Shown here: piece after piece, positions 21,764 through 32,688 of the stretch | Layout: every line of letters begins with the position of its first letter | Position numbering within the stretch: position 1 is the stretch's first letter | Source of the DNA: Nelumbo lutea | Taxonomy: Eukaryota > Streptophyta > Magnoliopsida > Proteales > Nelumbonaceae | NCBI GenBank assembly: GCA_022828595.1 | Contig: JAKGHH010000005.1 | Coordinates: 62,119,655-62,183,654, forward strand | DNA: 64,000 nt | Reading direction: 5' to 3' | Notes under the pieces: model-generated | What the model saw: the letters and a program-made list of their open reading frames with translations, nothing else | What the model was told of the DNA's origin: nothing | The model's database searches: none | Position numbers and translations under genes: made by a program

Positions 21764-22478
21764 ATGCCAAAAATAGCTTCACTACAAAGTTAATTTCTCA
21801 ATTCAATGTAAGCTTTATTGGACTTTCCTAGTTTTTCATCAACATACCTTCATGGCTTTCAAAGGGCCTGCTTGAGAGGGCTTAATTGAGTTGTTTTCAC
21901 TGAGCCGCTTCCAAGAAACTACAAAAACTAGTTTCGTTAGAAAACCAATATATTAGTTGAAGAAACCATATTTGAAGTTCTCGTGTGAGACCTATTTTCC
22001 AAAACTCAAAACTCAGAAGTGAGAAGCTGCTACATGAAAACCCTCCCAAACGGGTATTAAAATTGGGGTTGTATGCCCTTTTACTTTAAGCTTATCCAAC
22101 ACAACCTAAATTAGATGAAGATGTAGACAGCATGGGGTTTGGGCAATTGGGCAATTGGGCCATTGGATGGGTCAATTTAAATTTTAATGAATGCTCGACA
22201 AATCCACCCAAACTACTTCATTTGACTTCTTAAATAAAAAATGTAATTCACGCCAATCTGACTTCTTAAAAAGCCTTAGAACCGGCCGGTCTCTTACTTG
22301 ACTTCAAAAACTATTTTAGGGTACGTTTGGTTTGCAGTAATAGGGGTTTGGTATCGGAATCGAAATGGGCTATTCCGATTCCAATTGTTTGGTTGGGCGG
22401 AATTAAAGTCTCATTCTCATTCCTATTAGAATGGCATTCTCTCATTTGAGGGAATGGCCATTCCCTGCCCCTCCCTGG

Positions 22479-22483
22479 AGAAT
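22479..22483. repeat. Target-site duplication AGAAT, left copy
   Basis: Identical to 32972-32976 on the other side of copy 2. Confidence 0.9.
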
Positions 22484-23387
22484 TGATGATGTGCAATCCG
22501 AACGGTCTTAGCTGTCAACGACCTTGCTTCTGAACTAAGTAGCAGGGAACCTAAAATGGAGGAGATGAGGAAGCTCTGGGGAGAACCTGGTGTAAAGGCT
22601 CCGAAGCTTAAGTTAGAATCCTTCAAAGGCAAGATAAAACCAAATAGCGCAAAGTTTAACATACCTCCTCTTTGGGGGAGCGGAGAGCCTTTTATAACCA
22701 CCTCGCGCACTCACTCCTAGACTTTTGTCAGGTCGGGAATGATTATTTCCGTGCTTCTGCCAGTTCGGGCGTCATCGCCTCTGTTGGGGCAAAACCGTCA
22801 CTGCTCTTTTTGTCGGAACCGTCTCTGTAACTGGAGGTGGTGGTGACAGGTGACGGTGGCAGGTGGCCGTTCGAAGTGCGGCCGTTAAGCGTCAGATCCC
22901 AAGTCAGTCAGGTGTGCTGCCCCTGGATACGGACTCCTTCGGTGTCAGGTACAGTGTGGTTTGTCCAGTTCAATGCTCTGGAAGTGAAGTGCCTGGAGCG
23001 GTGCGTGAGGCGAAGCCTTGAGTTCGGATAGGGGGGGGCCCGAACTGTCATAAGACGGGCCAGTTCGGGTCTCTAGTTTGTGTGACTTGGGGCCAAAGGG
23101 AGAGTTTGGGCTCCTCGTAGGGAGTTCTCACTCTAAGTAGGGAGCTCGGACCCCTTGTAGGGAGTTCGGGCTCCTCGTAGGGAGTTCGGGCTCCTCGTAG
23201 GGAGTTCAAGCTCTAAGTAGGGAGTTTGGGCACCTTGTAAGGAGTTCGGGCTCCTCGTAGGGAGTTCGGACCGCTGGTCTCTTCCCTTTGGTGTTTGTAC
23301 CCTCGGTACGCTGTTTTAAGTGCCGAGCTATTTTGTTTTCTGCCACGTGGCGTGATTTGCGAGGTCGGGCCAAATCTTCCTTCATCA
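22484..23387 (-). repeat. 3' LTR of Tat-type copy 2
   Basis: 904 bp; on the minus strand it starts TGATGAAGGAAGATTT and ends CATCATCA. TATA box at 22689-22696 (minus). Contains the 20-bp minisatellite at 23102-23277. Confidence 0.95.
23102..23277. repeat. 20-bp minisatellite in the LTR, nine units (3' LTR)
   Basis: The unit is GAGTTCGGGCTCCTCGTAGG, and starts fall exactly every 20 bp at 23102, 23122 and so on to 23262 (last unit partial). Variants alternate CTCCTCGTAGG with CTCTAAGTAGG and CACCTTGTAAG. The 5' LTR has the same nine units in the same variant order (32689-32865). It lies in U3, upstream of the TATA box on the element strand. Confidence 0.93.
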
Positions 23388-23400
23388 ATTGCCCCCCACT
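23388..23400 (-). other. Polypurine tract (copy 2)
   Basis: The minus strand reads AGTGGGGGGCAAT directly before the 3' LTR start TGATGAAGG, matching copy 1. Confidence 0.75.
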
Positions 23401-23857
23401 CCTCGTGCTAAGGGTCTTGCCCTGGCGCGGGGAGTTCGGAAGGTGTCAGGTAGATGTGCCCTGCATTTTGAATATTGGTTCTGCCGGCACGAGGTGCATT
23501 GTCCGGGTTTCTTGGGCTTCTTTCGAGCGTCCATTAGGCGGGAAGTGCGCCGGCCTGCCTAAACGCTGATAGATGTGGCGGCGCGCGCTTTATTTCAAAA
23601 TTTCAAAAAAAGCACGCCACTTGGGGGGGCGCGATAGCGGGCACCTTTTCAAATTTGAAAAAGACGTGCTGTTTGCCATTTTTTCTGAGGAGACGTGCGC
23701 TGGCGTTCCGTCAGTTTCGAAAAGATGTGCGCCGGCACTGTCAGTTTCAGGAAGACGTGCGCCAATCATGTCTCAATCTCGGGGGACGTGCGGTCAGTGC
23801 GGATGTAGGCCGTCGGATTGGCTTTGATCTAAGCCGTTGCCTTTCGGTCACTGTGAG

Positions 23858-23866
23858 TATAAATAG
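23858..23866 (+). promoter_or_regulatory. Antisense TATA box (TATAAATAG), copy 2
   Basis: GAGTATAAATAGCGGGG lies 190 bp before the antisense ATG at 24056. Copy 1 has the same TATAAATAG plus G run at the matching place. Confidence 0.65.
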
Positions 23867-24055
23867 CGGGGGGGGGGGGGACCCCAGTTGTTGTCACTTC
23901 TGTATTTCTCTCGAGCTCACGTCTGAGTTTCAGCTTGCATCCAGTTCGCATCCAGGTTTTTTCAGTTCGCGCTCAAGGTCTTCCGCTCATCCGAGCTCCT
24001 GTGGTCTACGGCTTTTGTTTGGGTGAGTACTTTCCTGAATCTCATCTCACTCCCG

Positions 24056-25953
24056 ATGTCTAGCTCGGATGGCTCAGATAGTCCTTTCAGCGGGTCTGAT
24101 GCAGGTTCTACGAACCGAGTTGCATCCTCCGATAGCCCTAGCGAGCCGGAGGTAGAGCTCGAGGAAGAGTTCGAGCTTGTAGGCCGCGGCGCTTCGGGTA
24201 GTCTGGCGTTCACCTCTCGTCGGGGTCGGATGTTAGACAAGTTCGGCCCTTCGACCATGATGCCCGAGGGCCTCTAATCCCTCATTACTTACTATAACTT
24301 GCCCGGGGAGTACGCTTATTTCATACCTTCGGGTAGCTTTCCTTGGGAACATGGTCCTGACGGGATCGTGATATTCCGGGAGCAGCTCGCCGCGGGGCTG
24401 CGATTGCCTTTCCATCCCCTCTTTGTCGAAGTCTTGAATCACTTCGGCGTGACGGTCGGCCAGCTTCACCTAAATTCCATTCGAAACTTGGTGGGGACAA
24501 TCTCCTTATTTTGCGACGAGAGCTTTCCTTTGGACTTGGAGATTTTTTCTTCAATCTTGATGCTTAAGAAGCAAGCGGGTCCCCTCCCTGGGCGTAAGCG
24601 GGCTTACTAACTGTCTCCGCGCCCGGGCTTTAAGCTTTTACATGAGCTCCCCAACAAGGTCCTAGCATGGAAGCGGGACTATTTCGAGGTGCGAAGTGTG
24701 TTGGGGTGGCCGTTTCAGACCGGGTGGGGGATGGCCGCTCCTGACTCCGGGGTCACGCTTGACAAAGAGACGGCGAAGGGCCTCTGGCAATGGGCGCGGC
24801 TTGGGTTGAAGTGTCAACAGTATCTGACGGAGGCCAAGCTTACTGCGGCCGGCCTGAGTTCGGGTAGGTTCTTCACTTAGAGACTCTTATCTTGCTGTCT
24901 TCCTTGCTTTTTACTGATGGCGAACTTCTTTTCGCAGGTGTGATGGATTCGCGAGGGACCCGGGCGCGGGCACTTGTTTCAAGGTATGAAGAGGAGAAAG
25001 CGGGTTGCCAAGCGAACTCGCGCCGAGATGCCGCAGGGTGCGGAGCCCAAGGTACTGGACTATCAGTTAGAAGATCCGCCCAAGGAGCCCGAGGTGGTCC
25101 CTCCGATGCAGGAGCCGGCAGGGGTCCTTATGCTGAGACTACATACACAAGGGCTCCTACATACTCCAGTGCTCTTGCTTACTCCGGGTCTGCTCATACG
25201 CGAGGTGGGCCCTCGGGCTCGGGCCCCGGGGGATTTCAGGAGTGTGTTGACGCCGACCCATGCTTTTCAGAAGAGTAAGGAGGCTATCTTCCCCGAGGAG
25301 GTCGCGGCGTTGACTGATCTCCCTCTGCATCAAGTGGCCTGCCGTGCCGTTACCCACGCCATGGTGGTAAGTGTTCTCCCTTTTTTAGAGCTCTTTGGCT
25401 TTTGTTTTGTTGGTTATTTTGATCAATCGGTCTCTTTTGGTAGGTGAATTCTTCTATTCACGCCTTGGCGGCTCAGGTGGAGAGGAGCTCGAGGCAGGTG
25501 CGAGCTGCCGAAGAGACTGCTCGTTTTTCACGGATCAGGCAAGCGAGGTCTCAGAGAGATGCCGAGGCCATGGGAGTGGTGGTGAAGCACATGGCGGATT
25601 TGAGGCTGGATCTGCAGCATCAGGTCGAGTACCTTCAGGAGGACATCAGAGAGAGGACGCAGATCTTTTCTCAAGGTATCGAAGATGCCAAGAAGAAGGT
25701 CGTCGATGAGTACATTGCTTTGCCGGGCTTTGATGATCTGATGGTGGATTCATATAGGAGGGGTTTTAAACTAAGCCGGTGGATGATCCGGAATACATAC
25801 CCCGAGCTCGATGTTAGCGCCATATCCACTTCGCGCATAACTCAGGAGATGGCTAATGCTGCTGACGCTGAGCCAGACTCCGAGGGCGAGGCGGGGCCTT
25901 CGGGTTTTGTTGAAGTGCCTTCTGATGATGAAGAAATAGCTCCAGGCTTGTGA
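24056..25953 (+). pseudogene. Antisense three-exon gene of the Tat element (Transposase_28-like), copy 2
   Basis: Opposite to pol, the gene reads exon 1 24056-24863, intron 74 bp, exon 2 24938-25366, intron 77 bp, exon 3 25444-25953. Donors GTAGGT and GTAAGT and CAG/TAG acceptors match copy 1, and so do phases 1 and 0. Exon 1 starts MSSSDGSDSPFSGSDAG and holds LPGEYAYFIPSGSFPWEHG, LNHFGVTVGQLHLNS, FSSILMLKKQAG and LLHELPNKVLAWKRDYFEV. This last half recalls the Pfam Transposase_28 family. Exon 2 is basic (MKRRKRVAKRTRAE). Exon 3 has heptad-like ALAAQVERSSRQVRAAEETA, then SYRRGFKLSRWMIR and an acidic end. Two in-frame TAA stops (24275-24277 and 24608-24610) and one single-base indel early in exon 2 disable it. 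Function unknown. Confidence 0.82.
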
Positions 25954-26224
25954 TATATATATTTTTTATGTACTACCTTACTTTTCAAATGGAACGACTT
26001 TTGTTTAAGTGCTGATTATTCTTTCTCCCGAACTAAGCATATTTGCCGAACTGACCATACGTCTGGTCTGTTTTTTGCCCGGGTTATCGATGTCCCTATT
26101 GGTACATTGTCTCCGTTTCGCCTTTGGCTGACTTTTCTTGCTTGCCTGTGCCGAGGTTCCTTCGTTAGCTCGGCATCCTAGCCTATAGGCCTTGGTAGTG
26201 ATTTTATCCACTTTGCTTGGCGGT
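25954..26224. other. Spacer between antisense gene and integrase end (copy 2)
   Basis: No ORF shared with copy 1. The antisense gene and pol converge here. Confidence 0.55.
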
Positions 26225-27480
26225 CTATAGGTAGTATCGTCTTAGGTTGACAATGTTCCATGCTCAGGGTACTTGTTTTCCCTCTAGGGTTTCGAGCTCG
26301 TATGCCCCCCGAGTTTTCCTACGTCGGGTTCGGGTACCATGATCTTACGGAGAACCAGGTCGCCGATGCGGAAGATCCGCTTCGTTACTCTGACGTTATA
26401 GTATCGAGCTACCTTTTGCTGGTAGGCCGCAGTTCAGATGTGCGCGAGGTCTCTCACCTCGTCCAGTAGGTCGAGGTTGGTGCGTAACTCGTCTTCGTTT
26501 TGTCTCATCGTATGCTTCTAGTCACAACGTAGGTACTTCAATTTCCGCCGGGATCACCGCTTCGGTGCCGTAGGTGAGGTTAAAAGGGTCTCTCTTGTGG
26601 CGGTTTTTTCCGTGGTTCGGTGAGCCCATAGAACACTTGGAAGCTCGTCTGCCCACAACCCTTTGGCTCGGTCTAGTCGTGCCTTCAGTCTGCGGAGGAT
26701 GGCTCTGTTCATTACTTCTGTTTGGCCATTTGCCTGCGGGTGTGCGACCAACGTGAAGTTCTGTCTAATTCCCATACTTTAGCACCATTCTTGGAACTTG
26801 ATATCCTCAGACTATTTGCTGTTGTCGGAGAACAGTACCTGAGATATCCCGAAGCGACATACTATGTTCTTCCAAAAGAAGTTCTGTATGTTTTGGGTTG
26901 TAACCGTTGCTAGAGGTTCAGATTCTATCAACTTTGTGAAGTAATCTACTGCCACCACTAGGAATTTTCTCCCACCTGTCGCTGGCAGGAATGGCCCCAG
27001 AAGGTCGATGCCCCATTGTGCAAAGGGCCATGGACTGGTGAGGTACTTAAGGTCGGCAGCAGGCTGATGGTGGATATTGGCATGCTTCTAACACTTGTTG
27101 CATTTTCTGACGAGCTCGACGGCCTCTGTCTTCATCTTTGGCCAGTTGTATCCTTGTCGAAGTGCCTTTTGAGCGAGGGCTCTGCCCCCAGGTGTCCGCG
27201 CACAAGCCTTCATGAGTGTCGCGGAGTACGAGCTCGGCTTCGGCGGGTCGCAAGCATCGCAGGTAGGGGAGCATGTAGGATCGTCGGTACAATCGTTCGT
27301 CTATTACGACGTATTTGGCTGCTTGGCGCTGCACCTTCTTGGCTGCATTGTGGTCCACAGGGAGGGTTCCATTTAGCAGGAAGCTCGCGAGTGGGTCGAT
27401 CCAACTCGGCTCTACTTCAGAGACGGGAGCGACCTCTTCTGCTCCATCGAGAATGTTGGGCCGAGGTAAGTCCTCTATGT
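26225..27480 (-). pseudogene. Integrase, broken (copy 2)
   Basis: The linker and zinc-binding start lie at about 27480-27047 (DTHEGLC; the second His region is lost by a frameshift). The core on the minus strand gives QWGIDLLGPF (first Asp), VVAVDYFTKLIESEPLAT, NFFWKNIVCRFGI and then SDNSK, where the Gly after Asp-Asn is changed, followed at once by a TAG. The end of the core, NFTLVAHPQANGQTEVMNRA, is open at 26775-26554 with its Glu. The C-terminal domain is out of frame and closes at WNIVNLRRYYL with TAG at 26225. It is non-functional. Confidence 0.85.
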
Positions 27481-28419
27481 ACACGATTCTCATGGCGTTG
27501 TGACTCGTGCTGGCTAGTCGGGATAGGGCGTCGGCCTCAGTGTTCTTTGACCTCGGGATTTGCTTGATGAAGTGTGACTGGAAGTTGAGCAGAACCTCCT
27601 TTACTTTTGCCAAGTATGCAATCAAAGTGAGCTCGCGTGCTTCGTACTCGCCTGTAACTTGGTTGACCACGAGCTGGGAATCACTGCAGATAACTACGTG
27701 CTTTGCTCCGACCTTATGCGCTAGGTTCAGCCCGGCAATCAGTGCCTCGTACTCCGCCTCGTTGTTGGATGCCGCGAACTCAAAGCGTAGTGCGTATTCC
27801 AACTTTGTTCTACTCGGGCCGCGTAGCACTATTCCAGCCCCGCTGCCCTGCTGGTTCAAGGAGACAACTACGTGAAGGATCCAGGGCTCCTCATCCCAGT
27901 TCGCGCTTGGTCTAACCAGGAGAGATGCTACACTGGCTGCTACTTCACGGGGTTCAGACTCTATTGGCTTGGGAGCTCCGAGCTTGCCCGAACTGGGGAT
28001 CTCGTGCTCGACCGACTCAGGGGCTTCGAGGCTAAACGTGCACTCGACGATAAAATCTGCCAAGGCTTGGACCTTAATAGCAGTTCTTGGCTTGTACTGC
28101 AAGTCGTACTCGCTGAGTTCGATGGCCCATTTCGTTAATCGACCAGAAACCTCGGGTTTGAGTAAAACTTGTCTCAGAGGTTTGTCAGTCAGGACAATGA
28201 CGGTGTGAGCCTGGAAGTACGGGCGGAGTTTCCGAGCTGCTATCACCAGTGCGTATGCTAGGCTTTTCTATATGCGGGTACCTTGTCTCTGCTACCTTCA
28301 AAATTTTACTAAAATAATAGATGGCTCGCTGGACCTGTTCTGTTTCTTTTATTAGTACCGAACTGACCACAACATAGCATGCCGAGAGGTAAAGATCTAA
28401 GACCTCGCCCTCCTCGGGC
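27481..28419 (-). pseudogene. RNase H and archaeal-type RNase H (copy 2)
   Basis: The RT-linked RNase H begins near 28419 (VVSSVLIKETEQ, AIYYFSKIL) and is frameshifted before KLRPYFQAHTVIVLTDKPL. From 28246 one long frame covers the end of this domain, a Pro/Ser-rich linker and the whole aRNH: WILHVVVSLNQQGSGAGIVL, ASNNEAEYEALIAG, VVICSDSQLVVNQV and EADALSRLAST. The first catalytic Asp, HVDG in copy 1, is lost here (HVVV), while Glu, second Asp and last Asp remain. The dual RNase H is a hallmark of Tat elements. Confidence 0.87.
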
Positions 28420-29260
28420 CGGGCTAAGGTCGGCACACTAGCGAGGTAACCTTTTAGCTCGTCAAATGCGAGCTGGCAGTCTTGGGTCCACTCGAACCCT
28501 TTGCCTTTGATTGCTTTGAAGAAAGGTAGGCAGCGGTCTGCTGATTTGGACACGAAGCGGCTTAGAGCGGCTATGCGGCCGTTTAGCCTCTGAACTTCTT
28601 TTACTTTCCGAGGTGGTCTCATATCTAGAATGGCTTTTATCTTGTCCGGGTTGGCCTCAATACCGTGTCGATTGACAATGTAGCCTAGGAATTTGCCCGA
28701 GGTGACGCCGAAGACACATTTGTTGGGGTTCAATTTCATGCTAAACTGACGCGGGATTTGGAAGACAGAATCTAAGTCTTGTATTAATTCTTGTGAAAAC
28801 TGTGTCTTGACGACCATGTCGTCTACATAGCACTATCTTTGTGCCAATCAGGGGCCGAAACAGCCTATTTACAAGTCTTTGGAAGGTCGCCCCGGCATTT
28901 TTTAATCCGATGGGCATGACCTTGTAGCAGTACAGGCTGAACTCGGTTATGAAGCTGGTTTTTTCCTCATCGGACTGGTCCATCCGGATTTGGTTGTAGC
29001 CCGAGTAGGCGTCCAGGAAACTTAGCAACTCATGTCCTATGGTCGCATCCACTAGGCGGTCAATTCTGGGGAGGGGGAAGCAATCTTTCGGGCAAGCTCG
29101 GTTCAGGTCGGTGTAGTCGACGCACATGTGCCACTTGCCTTTCGCCTTTTTTACCAGCACTGGGTTGGCCACCCAGCTCGGGTAATAGACTTCCCTTATG
29201 AAGCCTGCTGCGAGGAGCTTCTCGACCTCCTCGTCGACCACCCTCCAGCGTTCTGGGGGC
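28420..29260 (-). pseudogene. Reverse transcriptase domain, broken (copy 2)
   Basis: The RT runs in two frames. The first (29241-28741) has KGKWHMCVDYTDLNRACPKD, FLDAYSGYNQIRM and KVMPIGLKNAGATFQRLVN. A 2-base loss just before the catalytic motif moves YVDDMVVK into the next frame (28817-28185), which continues with KCVFGVTSGKFLGYIVNRHG and LAFDELKGYL. The YVDD bases themselves are intact. It aligns with copy 1 throughout. Confidence 0.9.
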
Positions 29261-29646
29261 TAAGTTGCATTTCTTCTGTCTAACGGGTCTGACTACAAGG
29301 TCAGTATTAAGTTTGTGAGTTATCAGGCCGGGGCTAATACCGGGCATGTCGGCCGCGGACCAGGCAGAAATATCTAAATTTTGAAGTAAAAAACTCACCA
29401 GTTTGGTTCGTAGGGGTTCCTTGACGGAAGCACCGATCTGAAGTGTGCGAGCTGGGTCCGTAGCCAAAGTCGGGACTGCGACCGTTTCCTCTATGGGCGA
29501 AGCTCGTTTCTCGCCTTGCTCCGCAGGCCTCTCCAGTTCGAGGTGGTTGGCTGCCTTGGTTTTTCCCTTCAGGGCGGCAACATAACACTTGTGGGACTCG
29601 AGCTGGTCGCCCCGCGCTACCCCCACACCGAAGTCCGTAGGGAACT
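29261..29646 (-). other. Protease-RT linker of the polyprotein (copy 2)
   Basis: Open on the minus strand as part of the frame 29674-29060, starting LAMKFPTDFGVGVARGD and passing LITHKLNTDLVVRPVRQKK. It lies one frame away from the protease, so a frameshift near 29660 separates them. Confidence 0.75.
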
Positions 29647-30699
29647 TCATGGCCAAATAGTAGGTGGAGACCACCGCCCGTAGGATATGCGTGATCGGCC
29701 GCCTATTATGGCATTGTATGGGGAGGGGGTCGCAACCACCAGGAAATCATGGTTGAGTCTGACCGCACAAGGCCATGTGCTGACTTCCACAGGTACTATT
29801 ATTTTTCCGAGGGGCCTGACTTCCTCTCCGCCGAAACCCTCTAGGGGAGTGTTCGCGGGCTTCAGCTCGCTCCTCTGTAGTTGTAGCTGGTCAAATGCTG
29901 ATTTAAAGAGGATGTCCGTTGAGCTGCCTGAATCTACGAGTACGCGTCTAACCTCGAAATCGTTGATCCTTAGTTTAATGACAAGCGCGTCATCGTAGGG
30001 GTAGTGGACCCCTCGCGCATCGTCCTCCGTGAAGAAGATTGGTTCTTCGGTCTTTGGTCTTTTTGGGGGGTTCCGTTCCTCGAGAGCCGCTTCGCGAACT
30101 GAAGTCCGGGCTGCTTCCGAGGTACACCCTGCTACCACCGAACCTCCTACAATTACATGGATGGTTCCCCGAACTGGCCTCTCTTCCGGAGGCTGTCGCT
30201 GCAACGGTTCAGCAGGTCTGCTGCTAGATTCGGGGGCATCCTTTTCGTACTCCCCTTGCCGACCTGCCTTATTGTTATTATTGCTGTGTTGTACAAAGTT
30301 TCTCAAGTATCCGCGACGGATGAGCCCCTCTATCTCGTCCCGGAGATTATTACATTGCTCGGTACTATGACCATAGTCTTTAAAGAAACTACAATACAAA
30401 TTCTTATTTCTCTCATTCGGATTTCCCTTTAGGCGAGGTGGCCACTTCACGTATGGGGCGTCCTTGATCGTCATTAAGATCTCGGTCCGCCTTGTGTTTA
30501 ACGGCGTGTAATCCGTCCGAACTGCTAGGGGAGCTCGGAACGACTGGTTCGGCTTCGGCTCCCGGGTCGGGTTTTTCCTGTCTACTGCGTTGGAGAGCTC
30601 GCCTTCCCTCTTTCTTTTCTCATCCCCGCCTTCGGTTCGTTGGTTGATTTCTTCCTCTGTCTTCATGAACTTGTCCGCGAGCTTGAGGAATTCGGCCAT
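29647..30699 (-). pseudogene. gag C-terminal part plus protease (copy 2)
   Basis: One open frame of 350 codons. Residues 1-40 are charged (FLKLADKFMKTEEEINQRTE). YCSFFKDYGHSTEQC at residues 102-116 is the one-cysteine-short zinc knuckle seen in Tat gag proteins. Four Asn at about 140-143 mark the place expanded in copy 1. Protease follows: DSGSSTDILF from residue 256 has the intact aspartic-protease triad, and HDFLVVATPSPYNAIIG is the second half. The frame is lost to a shift after the GGRSRISYGR stretch and ends at 29647. The gag N-terminal part lies upstream in other frames, so this is a fragment of the original polyprotein. Confidence 0.87.
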
Positions 30700-31995
30700 G
30701 GTTGCGGCCTAGTTAGCTACTATGTGCCATTTGAATTCTTTGTGCGTTACCCCTCTTTTGGCCGCCGCGAGCTGCACCGCGGTATCTGCAAGCATGCTTC
30801 ATTGAATCGCTTGATGTAGCCCCGGATGGATTCTCCTTCCCTTTGGACTACTCCGAAGATGCTTTCCTCTGTTCTGGGGCACCGTTTGCTGATGACAAAG
30901 TGTGCGGTGAAGACCTGCACGAACTGGGCCCAACACTTTATCGACCCGGGGGCCAGGTTCCTGTACCAAGTGCGGGCTACTCCCCTATAGGTGGTGGTGA
31001 AGGCCATGCACATGCATGATTCGTTGGCCCTAGCGAGGTGCATTTGGGAACTGGAAAGCGTCAACGTGGTCGTTGGGGTCGAAGGACCCGTCGTACTTGT
31101 CCAGAGGTGGGAGCTTGAAATCTCTAGGCAAGGGGACCGCCAGGAGTTCTGATGCAAGGGGGAAGGAACCGAGAGAATCGGGGCAGCTCCTACCTTGTCC
31201 GAGCTCATCTCTTCTTTGCCTCTGAGCTCTGAAAAGACACGAGTGGTGGTTCGGCAACTTCGCCAGGGCCTTCGTTGTTGAGTGGGCCTTGTACTGGCGC
31301 TGCTGGCCTCCGTGTTGCCGAGCTCGATGGGCTCGGAATGCTGGTAGTCTGCCGCCAGGGCGCCGAATCGGTTTTCCGTGAGCGAAAACTCGGGCTTGGA
31401 GCGCCGAGGTGCCGATCTCGCGGGCGAGGTTCCCGAACCGCCTGCGAGCTGCGAAGCGGGGATGATTTTTTTCTCTCTTCGGCCTGGGGACGAGGCCTGT
31501 TTGTTAGGGGGGTTCCGGGCCGGGAGGCCTTTCCTTGGTGGGGGCGTCCATCCTGCGAGGGGGCCTTGACCGGCCTCGGAGCAAGGTGGCGAGGTGGAAG
31601 TAGTGGTTGGTTCACTGGCAATTGGGGGAACTCTCGTTGATAGTGATAGTGGGAGATGTTGTGCAGCACTTGGTGCTGGTGAAGCTGGTGTTGCTGGAAC
31701 TGTTGCATTTGGGCTTGCATTGCCCGCATGCACTGCTTCAGGTCGTCCAACCGGTTTTGGCTGGCTGCCAGGGGGACGACAGTCGGTTCGGTAAAGGTTG
31801 TCTCAATAGGGGGAGGAAAGGGGATGCTTGTGGCAGGAAGGTTTATGGGCGCCACTGTTTGTGGCCATTCAAGCTTGGGATCCCATCCACCGAAAGGGGG
31901 ATGGTGAACTGTCCAACGCACACCACGGGGACTTGAAGTTGTTCCCCGGTGGTGTTTGTCTCTGTGCCACGTCCGGCGTTGGTGGAGGAGTCCAT
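30700..31995 (-). pseudogene. gag N-terminal and core part, broken (copy 2)
   Basis: The probable start is the ATG at 31995 (MDSSTNAGRGTETNTTGEQL), stopped by TAA at about 31845. The next frame (to 31205) holds LDDLKQCMRAMQAQMQQFQQ, a likely coiled coil, then a Pro/Arg-rich part. The gag core lies near 31140-30870 in two frames (LPPLDKYDGSFDPNDHVDAF, then HTWYRNL as RTWYRNLAPGSIKCWAQFV). The segment 30870-30650, with VQREGESIRGYIKRFNEA, is missing in copy 1. At least two frameshifts prevent translation. Confidence 0.83.
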
Positions 31996-32055
31996 GAGTG
32001 TTGGGTTTTTTGAAGAAAAGGGGTTATGAGAGTTTGGAGGGAGGCTTTTTGAAGC

Positions 32056-32074
32056 GTTCCCACAGACGGCCAAT
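32056..32074 (-). other. Primer-binding-site region (copy 2)
   Basis: On the minus strand, ATTGGCCGTCTGTGGGAA follows the LTR end directly. It is closer than copy 1 to the TGGCGCCGTCTGTGGGAA motif of plant gypsy elements. Confidence 0.65.
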
Positions 32075-32277
32075 TGATGATGCGCAATCTGGCCGGTCTT
32101 AGCTGTCAACGACCTTGCCTTTGAACTGAGTAGCAGGGTACCTGAAACGGAGGAGGTTAGGAAGCTCTGGGAGAACCCGGTGTAAAGGCTCCGAAGCTTA
32201 AGTTAGAATCCTTCAAAGGCAAGATAAAACCAGATAGCGCAAAGTTTACATACCTCCTCTTTGGGGGTGCGGAGAGC

Positions 32278-32285
32278 CTTTTATA
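32278..32285 (-). promoter_or_regulatory. LTR TATA box (TATAAAAG), copy 2
   Basis: The minus strand reads GAGGTGGTTATAAAAGG, sharing GTGGTTATAAAA with the LTRs of copy 1. The 20-bp minisatellite lies upstream of it in U3. Confidence 0.7.
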
Positions 32286-32688
32286 ACCACCTCGCGCACT
32301 CACTCCTAGACTTTTGTCAGGTCGGGAATGATTATTTTCGTGCTTCTGCTAGTTCGGGCGTCATCGCCTCTGCTGGGGTAGAACCGTCACTGCTCTTTTT
32401 GTCGGAGCCGTCTCTATAACTGGAGGTGGCGGTGACAGGTGACAGTGGCATGTGGCCATTTGAAGTGCGGCCGTCAAGCGTCAGATCCCAAGTCAGTCAG
32501 GTGTGCCGCCCCTGGATACGGACTCCTTCGGTGTCAGGTACGGTGTGGTTCGTCCAGTTCAATGCTCTGAAAACGAAGTGCCTGGAGCGGTGCGTGAGGC
32601 AAAGCCTTGAGTTCGGATAGGGGGGCCCGAACTGTCATAAGACGGGCCAGTTCGGGTCTCCGCTTTGTGTGACTCGGGGCCAAAGGGA

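Larger units (their letters stand above)
17117..22276 (+). repeat. Tandem duplication, block B
   Basis: This is the partner of block A, in direct orientation about 3.3 kb downstream. It is longer because it holds a hAT element at 18394-19390, a complete hAT element at 19968-20462 (only the left end survives in block A, from about 16039), and the TIR-flanked BAG fragment at 20661-21763. The similarity ends near ACTTCTTAAAA at 22261-22271, just before the Harbinger-type MITE. Confidence 0.85.

Noticed and set aside
23102..23277. CRISPR-like regular repeats
   Set aside because: The 20-bp units are back to back without spacers and lie in an LTR of a plant retrotransposon.
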